A stretch of 64,000 bases of DNA, from positions 1 through 64,000 of the forward strand of contig NZ_NBIU01000005.1 in the NCBI RefSeq assembly GCF_003245365.1, read 5' to 3'. Positions 56,668-64,000 of the stretch are shown piece after piece; the first letter of the stretch is position 1; the number at the start of each line of letters is the position of its first letter. This stretch comes from Helicobacter valdiviensis. Its GTDB lineage: Bacteria > Campylobacterota > Campylobacteria > Campylobacterales > Helicobacteraceae. A program made the translations under genes and the position numbers. The notes beneath the pieces are model-generated. The model was not told the origin of the DNA and did not search any database. It was given only the letters and a program-made list of their open reading frames with translations.

Positions 56668-56693
56668 CTTGTAAATAAAGTTTTATTTACAAG
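56668..56693. promoter_or_regulatory. Hairpin directly before the secreted-protein RBS
   Basis: A perfect 12-bp inverted repeat (CTTGTAAATAAA / TTTATTTACAAG, 2-base loop). In the minus-strand mRNA its last bases lead into AAGGTGG, the ribosome binding site of the MINNINS start. It could mask translation. Confidence 0.5.
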
Positions 56694-56760
56694 ATAAATT
56701 GGCAAATGATTGCTTAACTTTAATGCTAGAAAATTAAACTTGCATACTTAAAAAGCAATT

Positions 56761-57357
56761 TTAACTAAACATATTCTTAAATGCTGTTGCATCAAAGTTT
56801 TCAAAATCGTAATTTTGAGAATTTGGTGCAATAGGCATACTTGCTTTTTCAATAAGTTCGCTCATTTTAGAAAGATTTTTACTAATCTCATCATGTTTAT
56901 TAGAAAAATTTTCTACCAAATCTCCCTCTATCTGACTAGGCAATGGAAGAGAGAGAGAAATATTCTCACCTGCTAAGGACATGCTAAGCTCTCTACCAAA
57001 AAGCGATTCCCCTTTGAATTGTGCAGCTTTTGCGGTGTTATCTAGCTCTTGTGTGGAGCTTGTGCCAAGTTTTGCTTGATTGCTTAGTGCATTTAGCGTA
57101 ATATCTGCAATTTGCATTGCACCTACCATTTCATTAGCACCTTTGATATCATTGCTAAAGCGTCTAATTTCAAGATCTCTTTGGGAAAGAGTTGGCAATT
57201 CTTGCAATTCTTGCAATTCTTGCAATTCTTGCAATTCCTGTGATTGTTGTGATTGTTGTGATTGTGTTATACTTTGTTCTTGTGGTTTTTGAATATTTTG
57301 CGATCCTTGCGGTGCAAATGCGTTTCCTATCCCATAGGGATTAACTGATGAAAGCAT
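56761..57357 (-). CDS. Hypothetical protein with LQE/QSQ tandem repeats, sigma-54-preceded
   Basis: A 198-residue soluble protein, rich in Gln, Ser and Glu, without a signal peptide. Residues 29-55 are low-complexity: about three QSQ units and five ELQ/LQE units, each encoded by a 9-bp repeat. After that the chain is helical (GANEMVGAMQIADITLNALS) and ends in a Phe/Asn-rich tail. The function is unknown. A sigma-54 promoter lies 34-50 bases upstream and AAAGGAG precedes the ATG. With the secreted-protein gene 103 bases downstream, it probably forms a flagella-co-expressed unit. Confidence 0.75.
   Translation of the reverse strand: MLSSVNPYGIGNAFAPQGSQNIQKPQEQSITQSQQSQQSQELQELQELQELQELPTLSQRDLEIRRFSNDIKGANEMVGAMQIADITLNALSNQAKLGTSSTQELDNTAKAAQFKGESLFGRELSMSLAGENISLSLPLPSQIEGDLVENFSNKHDEISKNLSKMSELIEKASMPIAPNSQNYDFENFDATAFKNMFS
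57196..57267 (-). repeat. Two adjoining 9-bp tandem repeats in a coding region
   Basis: CAATTCTTG occurs five times at 57196-57240 (the last copy CAATTCCTG), then TGATTGTTG about three times at 57241-57267. The units are multiples of three, so copy-number change would alter length but not frame. Confidence 0.9.
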
Positions 57358-57390
57358 AAAAACTCCTTTTATTTATGTTTATGAGGAGTT

Positions 57391-57409
57391 AAAGCATTTT
57401 GTGTTCCAA
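57391..57409 (-). promoter_or_regulatory. Sigma-54 promoter (-24 GG / -12 GC)
   Basis: On the minus strand TTGGAACACAAAATGCTTT has GG and GC exactly 10 bases apart, an almost ideal RpoN site. It lies just after the stop of the small membrane gene and 34 bases before the next start. Confidence 0.75.
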
Positions 57410-57411
57410 AA

Positions 57412-57627
57412 TTAATTTTTTTGGATTTTTTCTTCTAGGATTTGTATTTGTTTGGCTTGATTTTTTTGTAAAATAAGGAGATTGTCAGTTGCTGTGATTT
57501 GGTTTAGTAAAACCCAAAGACTAAGTGTGGCAAAGATAATAGTAATTACACAAGAAATAAGTGCTATTTTTACTGCATTATGGCTTGTTTTTTTGCAAAG
57601 TTGGAGTTCTTTTTGTAATTCTTCCAT
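57412..57627 (-). CDS. Small membrane protein with coiled-coil ends
   Basis: A 71-residue protein with one membrane helix (about 19-42: IALISCVITIIFATLSLWVLL) between a Glu/Lys-rich N-terminus and a coiled-coil C-terminus. I recognise no family. AGGAA precedes the ATG. It sits between the TPR gene and the sigma-54 unit. Confidence 0.6.
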   Translation of the reverse strand: MEELQKELQLCKKTSHNAVKIALISCVITIIFATLSLWVLLNQITATDNLLILQKNQAKQIQILEEKIQKN

Positions 57628-57684
57628 AAAATGTTCCTAAAAATTTTTGATGATTATAAGGAAAAATAAATTAAGAAATGATGA

Positions 57685-57712
57685 TTTTATCAAAAAGCTT
57701 TTTATGATAAAA
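57685..57712. terminator. Hairpin after the TPR gene
   Basis: TTTTATCA...AAAAAGCTTTTT...TGATAAAA forms an almost perfect palindrome with A/T arms, after the end of the large minus-strand TPR gene. Confidence 0.45.
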
Positions 57713-57756
57713 GAGAAATAATAAGTTTCTAAAATTTTAATGGGGGCAATTTGTCC

Positions 57757-60135
57757 TTAAAGCCAAACTTGCCACCATTTTTTGTTTTGTTTTTTTGTTT
57801 TGTTGTTTAAAATATTTTTAAATTTTAATCCTAATTCATGTTTTGGGTCTAAATCTAAGAGTATATGGATAGCCTCTAAGGCTTCATCGTATTCTTGGAG
57901 TTGCTTTAAACATTCTGCCTTGCTAAGAAGTGCGTCAAGATTTTTGGTATCTATTTTTAAACAAGCTTCATACTCTCTTAAGGCTTGCTTGAATTCTCCT
58001 AAAGCCCTTAAGCGTTCACCTTTGTAGTAAAAAGTCCAAATATCTTTGCGGTTGAGCTTTAAAGCTTTGCTAAGATAATTGATAGCTTCTTTATAATCTT
58101 CTAAATGTATTTTGATTACGCCCATAAAATGATAACTTTCATAAGAATTAGGGTCAAAATTACAAGAAATTTTTGCCATTTCAAAAGCATTTTCATAATC
58201 TTGTAAGAAGCTTAAAATTTGGGCTTTTTCAAGATAGTATTTTGCGTTATCATTGGCTAGCTCCAAACATTTATTAATATCTTGCAAGGCTTCATCATAT
58301 TCTTCTAGCTCTCTTTTGCATTTGGCTCTATGATAGTAGAATACATCATTTTCTAAATCTTCTAAAAGGGCTTCATCATAGGTTTTTATAGCTTCTTCTA
58401 GCTCTCCAAGATCTTCAAATGAAAGAGCTTTGTAATAATAAATATCAGCCTCCTTTGAATATTTTAGTGCTTTATTAAAATCTTCAATCGCTTCTTCTTC
58501 TAGGCTTAAATAATACTTAGCAATTCCACGCCAAAAATATACTCTAAAATTATTTTCGCACACTTTTTGTGCTTCATTACAATATTCTATTAATTCTTCA
58601 TAGGCTTCTAATTCTTTTGCACAATACGCTCTGCTAATATAAGCATTTTCAAAATCACTATTAATATTGATTTTATCTGCTTTAAAAACTAGGTTATAAT
58701 CTTCTATAGCTTCTTTGAAGTTTCCTAGTTTGCTTTGTATCCAAGCTTTATGGGTGAGGGATTTAAAGTATTTATCTTCTTGATTATGCTTTTTGTAATA
58801 TTTTATTGCCTTTTTACAATCTTCTAAGGCTTCGCTAAAATTTTCAATATCTGTTAGCAAATGCGATCTATTGAAAAAAACTTCAGGATATTCTGGTTTA
58901 AATCTTAGAGTTTTTTCAAAGTTTTCTAAAGCCTTTTGATAATGTTTTAATTCATATAAAGTATTTGCTAAATGGTAATAATTGTGTGAAATTGTGTTTT
59001 TGAATTCTTCTAATGCTTCATCTTCAAATTTGCTTTTGTTGTGCTGTTCTTCATAATAAGAAGCAGCTAAATCATAGTCCTTTTGTGCCTCATCTATTCT
59101 TTTTAATTGAAGCTTTGCATTGCCTCTATTTGCAAGAGCTTGAATATATTCCTCATCAATCTCTATGGCTTTATCATAATAAAAGATAGCTTCTTGATAG
59201 TCTTGTAAATCGTATAAAAGATTGGCAAGTGCATAGTAAGGATATTTTAAGTTTTCATCCAGTTCTATAGATTTTTTAAAACTTTTTATAGAACTATCAA
59301 AATTCTCCAAATCTCTATAGCAATGCCCTAAAATTAAATACGCCATTGCATTTTTATTGTTGAGTTCCAAAGATTTTTGACAATCTTGTAAAGCCCCTTC
59401 TAAATCATTTATTTTGCGTTTGTTGTTTGCTCTTTTAAAATACGCATCACTATAGTTTTCATCTACTTTTATTACTTTGTTAAAAAATGAAATAGCTTTT
59501 TCATAATCGCCTAAATTTTCACTTGCCACACCTTGAAAATAAAACAAATCTACATTTTCCAAACCTAATTGCTCTGCTTTTTGTAAATCCATTAGCGATT
59601 GTTTTGGATCAATATTTAGTAAAGTAATGGCTCTAGTATAATAAGCATTGGGTATTTTAGATTCTAAATCAATAGCAATCTGCAAATCTTTTAGGGCATT
59701 ATTAATATCATCTAAGAGCATATAAGCTCTAGCTCGATTTAAATAAGCAGAAGTATAAGCATTATCTAAGGCTATTGCTTTGTTAAAGGCTAAAAGTGCA
59801 TCTTGAAACAAATCTAAGTAAAAATTACATAGGCCTAAAAGATTAAATAAAGCTGGATTTTTGTGATCTAATTCTATGGCTAGGTTTACATCTTCCAAGG
59901 CTTTTTCATATTGTAAGCAATTAAATCTGCAAAGTGCTCTATTGTGATAAGCTTCCAAAAGTAAATAATGTTTGTCCTCATCATCTATAAAAATCATTTC
60001 GCCATTTTGTGCTAGGGTAATTTCTCCCTTGCAAAAAGCTATAAGTTTGTCTAAAGTCTCTTCGCATTTTTCAAAATCTTGATGGGCAAAATACTCTTTA
60101 GCTATTTCACTTAGTTCAATAATCAAACGATTCAA
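57757..60135 (-). CDS. Large tetratricopeptide-repeat protein
   Basis: A 792-residue protein made almost entirely of about 20 TPR units of 34 residues, with consensus pieces such as AYLNRARAYMLLDDINNALKD and AMAYLILGHCYRDLENFDSS. There is no signal peptide or membrane helix. The start is a TTG preceded by AGGAG. The basic C-terminus (KTKKQNKKWWQVWL) is unusual and could be an anchor or binding peptide. It is a protein-interaction scaffold of unknown partner. Confidence 0.8.
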   Translation of the reverse strand: MNRLIIELSEIAKEYFAHQDFEKCEETLDKLIAFCKGEITLAQNGEMIFIDDEDKHYLLLEAYHNRALCRFNCLQYEKALEDVNLAIELDHKNPALFNLLGLCNFYLDLFQDALLAFNKAIALDNAYTSAYLNRARAYMLLDDINNALKDLQIAIDLESKIPNAYYTRAITLLNIDPKQSLMDLQKAEQLGLENVDLFYFQGVASENLGDYEKAISFFNKVIKVDENYSDAYFKRANNKRKINDLEGALQDCQKSLELNNKNAMAYLILGHCYRDLENFDSSIKSFKKSIELDENLKYPYYALANLLYDLQDYQEAIFYYDKAIEIDEEYIQALANRGNAKLQLKRIDEAQKDYDLAASYYEEQHNKSKFEDEALEEFKNTISHNYYHLANTLYELKHYQKALENFEKTLRFKPEYPEVFFNRSHLLTDIENFSEALEDCKKAIKYYKKHNQEDKYFKSLTHKAWIQSKLGNFKEAIEDYNLVFKADKININSDFENAYISRAYCAKELEAYEELIEYCNEAQKVCENNFRVYFWRGIAKYYLSLEEEAIEDFNKALKYSKEADIYYYKALSFEDLGELEEAIKTYDEALLEDLENDVFYYHRAKCKRELEEYDEALQDINKCLELANDNAKYYLEKAQILSFLQDYENAFEMAKISCNFDPNSYESYHFMGVIKIHLEDYKEAINYLSKALKLNRKDIWTFYYKGERLRALGEFKQALREYEACLKIDTKNLDALLSKAECLKQLQEYDEALEAIHILLDLDPKHELGLKFKNILNNKTKKQNKKWWQVWL

Positions 60136-60709
60136 ATTTTCTCCTAAATTCTATATTACTTAAAATAATTATAATTTTTTATAATTATATCAGGTTTTTG
60201 TAAAGAGATAAAAAATGTGAAAGCGTTGAAAAATAATTTAGAATAAAAGTTAAAAAACTCTGAATTACTGTGATTTTACTTTTTGTAGGTGATTAGTATT
60301 TATGTAATGGAATAGCTAGTTGTGAATACTGATAAAACCATTGGGTTAGAAAGGAGGATAATCATAATTTAAGCAATATAGATTGCTAATCTAAAGATAT
60401 CAATAGATTTTAGGTGCTAAAAGATGTGATTAATGGATAAAAAATTACAAAGATATATAAATGTGCGTAGTAAATACATTTAATGTATAAGTTTGTAAAA
60501 AAGATTTTGGTGGGATTGAAAAGTGAAATAGTAATCAAGTATATGTCTGAAATATTTTGCAGAAGCTCTTTAGATAAAATCTATCCAAGTGAAGCAAGTT
60601 GTGTATAGAATATTACAAACATTAAAATAATGGTAGAAATTTTTAAATTTATCTTAAAAATTTTTATTTATAATTTTAAAGTTTTATTTTTAACAATAAA
60701 AGGAAAAGA
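60136..60709. other. Intergenic stretch, one small possible reading frame
   Basis: The gap lies between divergent TPR and lemA genes. A 41-codon frame at 60483-60608 (starting MYKFVKKILVGLKSEIVIKY) has protein-like composition but no ribosome binding site or known family. Palindromic A/T sequence around 60165-60190 may carry the TPR promoter. Confidence 0.4.
60669..60674 (+). promoter_or_regulatory. -10 box for lemA
   Basis: TATAAT 36 bases before the lemA start, in an A/T-rich leader. Confidence 0.45.
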
Positions 60710-61303
60710 ATGCTAAGTGTCATAGGAATTTTAGTTATTATTGGAGTATTGTTAATTTTTATTGTCAATATTTATAATCATCTTATCATGCTTTATAATC
60801 GTGTAGAAAACGCATTTGCACAGATTGATGTGCAACTAAAAAGAAGATATGATTTAATTCCAAACCTTGTTGAAGTAGCTAAGGGCTATCTTGCACACGA
60901 AAAAGATACATTCATTAAAGTGGCTGAAGCTAGGAATAGTGCTAAAAGTGCAAGTGAGAATGCAAAATTGCAAGATCCAAAAAGTTTAGAAAAATTAAAC
61001 AAGGCAGAAAGTGATTTAGGAGTTGCACTTTCTAGTTTTAATATTCTTATAGAGGATTACCCAGAGCTAAAAGCAAATGAGAATCTAATGCAATTAAGCG
61101 AAGAGCTTACCCATACAGAAAATAAAATTTCCTTTGCAAGACAAGCTTATAATGACAGTGCCACAAACTATAATATCGCACGACAAAGCTTTCCAACTAA
61201 TATTATTGCAAGTTTTTTTAAGCGTTTTAAAGAAAAATTATCTATGCTAGAGTTTGGCGAAAAAAGAGAAGAGCTAAATAAAGCACCAAGTGTTAAATTT
61301 TAA
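60710..61303 (+). CDS. lemA: LemA family protein
   Basis: A 197-residue protein with one N-terminal membrane helix (about 4-24) and a helical bundle. Family core sequences are YNHLIMLYNRVENAFAQIDV and RRYDLIPNLVEVAKGYLAHE, then ARQAYNDSATNYN. LemA proteins often accompany HtpX-type peptidases, and the gene after this one is such a peptidase. AAAGGA precedes the ATG. Confidence 0.92.
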   Translation: MLSVIGILVIIGVLLIFIVNIYNHLIMLYNRVENAFAQIDVQLKRRYDLIPNLVEVAKGYLAHEKDTFIKVAEARNSAKSASENAKLQDPKSLEKLNKAESDLGVALSSFNILIEDYPELKANENLMQLSEELTHTENKISFARQAYNDSATNYNIARQSFPTNIIASFFKRFKEKLSMLEFGEKREELNKAPSVKF

Positions 61304-61315
61304 AAAAGGATTAAT

Positions 61316-62626
61316 ATAAAAACAAAAATAAAATTTAGCAATCTTCTTGTTATTGCACTTGTAATTATTGCATTTGTTATAATAATTATTAATTACAATA
61401 AGGGTATTTATGCAATTTTTGAGAAATCGATAATAGATGCTAAAATAACTTTTTTGCAATTTTTATTTGCAATTAAAGAGGGATCGGGTCTTATAGAAGC
61501 TACTTTTCTTATGATAAATAATCTTCTTTTAACTTCTTGTTTTATTGTTGTAACTTCTTTGGTTGTTTTTGTTATTACTTATTTTGTCTTGGGCAAAGAA
61601 AATAAGCTAAAAGGTGATATTTATGAACTTCAAGATATTTCTAAAATGAAAATTTTGTGGTTAAATGTATTATTTTTTATATTATTGTTTTTCATATTAT
61701 TATTTACTTATTCTGTGATTTTTAATATTCTTGCAATGAGTTATAAACAAAGCTATCACATTGCTTTTGTGATTGTTGCTTTTGTGCTTAGTGTCTTTAT
61801 GTTTTTTATTGTTTTCTTTGCGTATTTTTACAAAAAAGTAGATATGGGAGAACAAGCTATTACTAACCTTGCTAAAATGCTAGAGGCCAGAGAAATCAAA
61901 GAGGAAAGTAAGAAGGTTTTAACACTAAAAGCCCGTAGAGCTTTAGAAGTGATAAAAGAAATGTCAATTGCTGCAAATATGCCTATGCCACAAGTTTTTC
62001 TTATGTTAAAAGAAAGCGGAGTAAATGCACTTTGCACAGGAGAAAACTTTGGTAAAAAAGATGAAAAAATAGCAATTTTTATTACAAAAGGAGCATTGGA
62101 TACTTTTAATAAAGAAGAACTTCAAGCAGTAATTGGACATGAATTTTCCCATGCTTTTCATAAAGATGTGGCACTGAATTTAAAAATGCTTTCCCTAGTT
62201 TTTGCGTTAGGTTGTGTTTCGTTGGTGGGAGAAGTAGTGATGAAAGTTATAAAGATGGGTAACAGAGGGAGTGGTAGTTCAGATGGTAATAAATCTATGG
62301 GTTATGTGGTAATGATTGCATGGGTATTTTATGCTGTAGGAGCTTTGGGGGTTTTGTTTTCTAGGATTTTACAAGCTGCAGTTTCACGCCAAAAAGAATA
62401 TTTAGCCGATATTTCAAGTGTGCAATACACAAGAAATCCACAAGCGCTTATTAATGCTTTAAAAAAGCTGATAGAATTGCAAAAAAAGACTACTATTAAA
62501 AATCCGCAGGCAAAGGGGTGTGCGCATATGTTTTTCTTAAAACCTTTTAATGGCATTTTTGCAACTCACCCAAGCCTTGAAAATCGTATTAAAAATTTAC
62601 AAAAGCATTTTGGAGTATTAGAATAG
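61316..62626 (+). CDS. M48 family metallopeptidase (HtpX-like), non-standard start
   Basis: Membrane zinc peptidase. The active site HEFSH lies in VIGHEFSHAFHKD and the third ligand is in QKEYLADISS. Membrane helices lie near both termini. The frame runs back without a stop to the lemA TAA. A hydrophobic N-terminal segment (FSNLLVIALVIIAFV) lies before the first possible standard start, a TTG at 61454. AAGGA at 61306-61310 is ideally spaced for an ATA at 61316, where ATG would be expected. I annotate from that ATA. If TTG 61454 is used instead, the first membrane helix is lost. Confidence 0.8.
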   Translation: MKTKIKFSNLLVIALVIIAFVIIIINYNKGIYAIFEKSIIDAKITFLQFLFAIKEGSGLIEATFLMINNLLLTSCFIVVTSLVVFVITYFVLGKENKLKGDIYELQDISKMKILWLNVLFFILLFFILLFTYSVIFNILAMSYKQSYHIAFVIVAFVLSVFMFFIVFFAYFYKKVDMGEQAITNLAKMLEAREIKEESKKVLTLKARRALEVIKEMSIAANMPMPQVFLMLKESGVNALCTGENFGKKDEKIAIFITKGALDTFNKEELQAVIGHEFSHAFHKDVALNLKMLSLVFALGCVSLVGEVVMKVIKMGNRGSGSSDGNKSMGYVVMIAWVFYAVGALGVLFSRILQAAVSRQKEYLADISSVQYTRNPQALINALKKLIELQKKTTIKNPQAKGCAHMFFLKPFNGIFATHPSLENRIKNLQKHFGVLE

Positions 62627-62767
62627 AGGGATTATAATTAAACAAGCTTATGCGGATAAGAAGTGATTTTAAGTATTAGATTAAAGCATAAGTTTGAAAT
62701 CTAAAATTAAGAGGTATTAATTAAATATTAGTTATAATAAATAAAATTTAAAAATGGTAGACAATAA

Positions 62768-62878
62768 ATGTTGAATGATTTTATAAATTTTACTTTTGTG
62801 CTAAAACCAAATTTTAATAATTCTACAAATTTACAAGATTTCCAAGAAGCAATTAAAGGTATTCAATCACTTTATTAA
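62768..62878 (+). CDS. Small hypothetical reading frame (36 codons)
   Basis: Begins MLNDFINFTFVLKPNFNN and ends with a stop after GIQSLY. A TATAAT lies at 62733-62738, but no clear ribosome binding site precedes the ATG. It could be a short protein or the stub of a lost gene. The family is unknown. Confidence 0.3.
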   Translation: MLNDFINFTFVLKPNFNNSTNLQDFQEAIKGIQSLY

Positions 62879-62907
62879 TCTTAATAAATTTTATTTATTT
62901 TTAAATA

Positions 62908-62913
62908 TATAAT
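62908..62913 (+). promoter_or_regulatory. -10 box for the MATE gene
   Basis: TATAAT about 20 bases before the ATG. The surrounding TTAAATAT...ATAAAATTTAA resembles the sequence at 62721-62750. Confidence 0.5.
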
Positions 62914-62931
62914 AAAATTTAAGGAAGATTT

Positions 62932-64000
62932 ATGCAGATACACGATTTTTATACTACATTGCATCCGACAAAATTATTCTTAAAATGTGCGTTGCCAAAT
63001 ATGGCAAGTGCTGCATTTTTATGTGCTTATTTTATTATTGATGGAATTTTTGTGGGGCGTTATTTAGGGAGTGAGGCACTCGCTGCTATGAATTTAATGA
63101 TGCCTTTTATTATGATAAGTTTTGCGCTAGCTGATATGATAGCTATTGGCTCATCTGTGCAAATTTCTATGAATCTAGGTAGAGGCAGAAGTCAAAAAGC
63201 TAAGAATATTTTTTCATTTTGTGTGATGATTATTTTTGTTATTTCTTGTATTATGGGGATTTTGGGTTATTTTTTAGCGCTTGATTTAAGTCAAATAATG
63301 GGAGCAGATTCTTCTTTGCAAAAGCTTTGTGTGGAATATATGCAAATCTTTGCACTTTTTGCACCTTTTATTATTATTTCTTTTGCACTAGATAATTATT
63401 TAAGAATTTGTGGCAAGACGCTTTATAGTATGGCTATAAATATTAGTATTGCACTTATTAATATTTTTTTGGATTGGCTTTTTATTGTGGTGTTTGGTTG
63501 GGGGCTTTTTTCAGCGGCACTTGCAACTTGCATAGGTATGCTTTTTGGTGTGATTGCGGCGATGGCTATGCTTATATTTGGAGGAGTGGTTTTAAAATTT
63601 AATGTTCCAAAAATCACATTTTATACTTTCAAAAATATCATTTATAATGGCTCTTCCGAGTTTTTTTCTAATATTTCTAGCTCGCTTTTTACGATTTTGG
63701 CTAATATGCTTTTGTTAAAAATTGCAAATAATACAGCAGTTGCTGCTTTTTCCATTGTCCTTTATGTAAGTTCTTTTGTGTTTAGTTTGATTTTAGCTAT
63801 GTGCGATTCATTGCAGCCTGCACTTAGTTATAACTATGGATTTAAAAATTTTGCGCGCATTCAAGAGATTTTTAAGCAAATGTTAGTGGGAGCATTTTTA
63901 CTTTCTTTGTGTGTGTTTTTGGTTATCTTTTTTAATGCTAGAGAGATTGTTTTGTTTTTTGATAAGCAAAATAATTTAGAATTTGTAAATCTTGCTACAA
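62932..64000 (+). CDS. MATE family efflux transporter (partial, runs off the window)
   Basis: The frame is open from an ATG preceded by AAGGA to the last base, giving 356 residues so far; family members have about 440-460. MatE features are visible: IDGIFVGRYLGSEALAAMNL in the first helices, GRGRSQKAKNIFSF, LDNYLRICGKTLYSMA and ILAMCDSLQPALSYNYGFKN in the second half. It is a Na+- or H+-driven exporter of toxic cations or drugs; the substrate is unknown. Confidence 0.88.
   Translation, partial: MQIHDFYTTLHPTKLFLKCALPNMASAAFLCAYFIIDGIFVGRYLGSEALAAMNLMMPFIMISFALADMIAIGSSVQISMNLGRGRSQKAKNIFSFCVMIIFVISCIMGILGYFLALDLSQIMGADSSLQKLCVEYMQIFALFAPFIIISFALDNYLRICGKTLYSMAINISIALINIFLDWLFIVVFGWGLFSAALATCIGMLFGVIAAMAMLIFGGVVLKFNVPKITFYTFKNIIYNGSSEFFSNISSSLFTILANMLLLKIANNTAVAAFSIVLYVSSFVFSLILAMCDSLQPALSYNYGFKNFARIQEIFKQMLVGAFLLSLCVFLVIFFNAREIVLFFDKQNNLEFVNLAT

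Noticed and set aside
57080-57292. Plus-strand Cys-rich frame (repeated CNS units) opposite the LQE repeat
   Set aside because: It is the antisense reading of the 9-bp repeat, with no ribosome binding site; the minus-strand gene explains the sequence.

Overview
The window is AT-rich chromosomal DNA of a Helicobacter-like member of the Campylobacterota. The evidence is gene content and gene order: flhF-flhG-(small membrane gene)-fliA-fliM-fliY, preceded by folK, pepQ and aroQ; purD-RDD-lptD-PRTase-pnp beside atpE; murB-fliQ; tpiA-fabI; aroC-rnc-rnhA-TPR protein; and dnaG followed by a PP-loop gene. From memory these blocks match neighbourhoods in the H. pylori genome. glnK-amtB, mnmH, pseG and cts/pil-like genes point to an enterohepatic species rather than H. 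pylori itself. The species cannot be named from the sequence alone.

Layout. 1-1.58 kb is gene-poor: a long hairpin, copies of a ~35-40 bp dispersed repeat, a diverged direct duplication and a decayed GIY-YIG endonuclease gene. 1.6-4.9 kb holds a beta-propeller protein gene and ispG. 4.85-7.45 kb is a restriction-modification island: a truncated methyltransferase remnant, a probable type II endonuclease, a beta-class methyltransferase and a D12-class adenine methyltransferase with a problem at its 5' end. 7.5-16.5 kb is the aroQ-pepQ-folK-flagellar-plsY run. 17-19.1 kb carries prfB and mnmH on the minus strand. 19.2-20.9 kb is glnK-amtB, with a G10 tract inside amtB. 20.9-28.2 kb is a minus-strand block: murB, fliQ, fabI, tpiA, a DUF1090-like gene, a PilM/N/O-like triad, a TauE/SafE-DsbD-like membrane protein and cysS. 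28.4-36.7 kb has tRNA-Leu, atpE, a strong 6S RNA candidate and purD to pnp plus a cytochrome c. 36.9-41.4 kb has terC, polA, a phosphatase, tRNA-His and tRNA-Pro. 41.5-47 kb has htpG, a sigma-54-preceded hypothetical gene, ccoG and an AI-2E family transporter gene. 47.7-51.8 kb is pseG-aroC-rnc-rnhA-lapB-like. 51.9-55.2 kb is dnaG, a PP-loop gene and a nitroreductase. 55.3-57.6 kb is a sigma-54-preceded accessory cluster that includes a split gene like the Cj0814 flagellar-dependent secreted proteins. 57.8-60.1 kb is a large TPR gene. 60.7-62.6 kb is lemA plus an M48 peptidase with no standard start codon at its natural N-terminus. A MATE exporter gene runs off the right edge.

Themes. Flagellar assembly and regulation recur: FlhF/FlhG, FliA, the switch proteins, FliQ, PseG for flagellin glycosylation, and two hypothetical loci behind sigma-54 -24/-12 elements. 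Several loci show switchable or decaying sequence: the amtB G10 tract, a G8 tract in the TauE/SafE-like gene, a +1 frameshift at an A6 run in the secreted-protein gene, a 9-bp tandem repeat, and two genes without a normal start codon. The least explained pieces are the 55.3-57.6 kb cluster, the beta-propeller protein next to ispG and the PilMNO-like triad without a nearby secretin.
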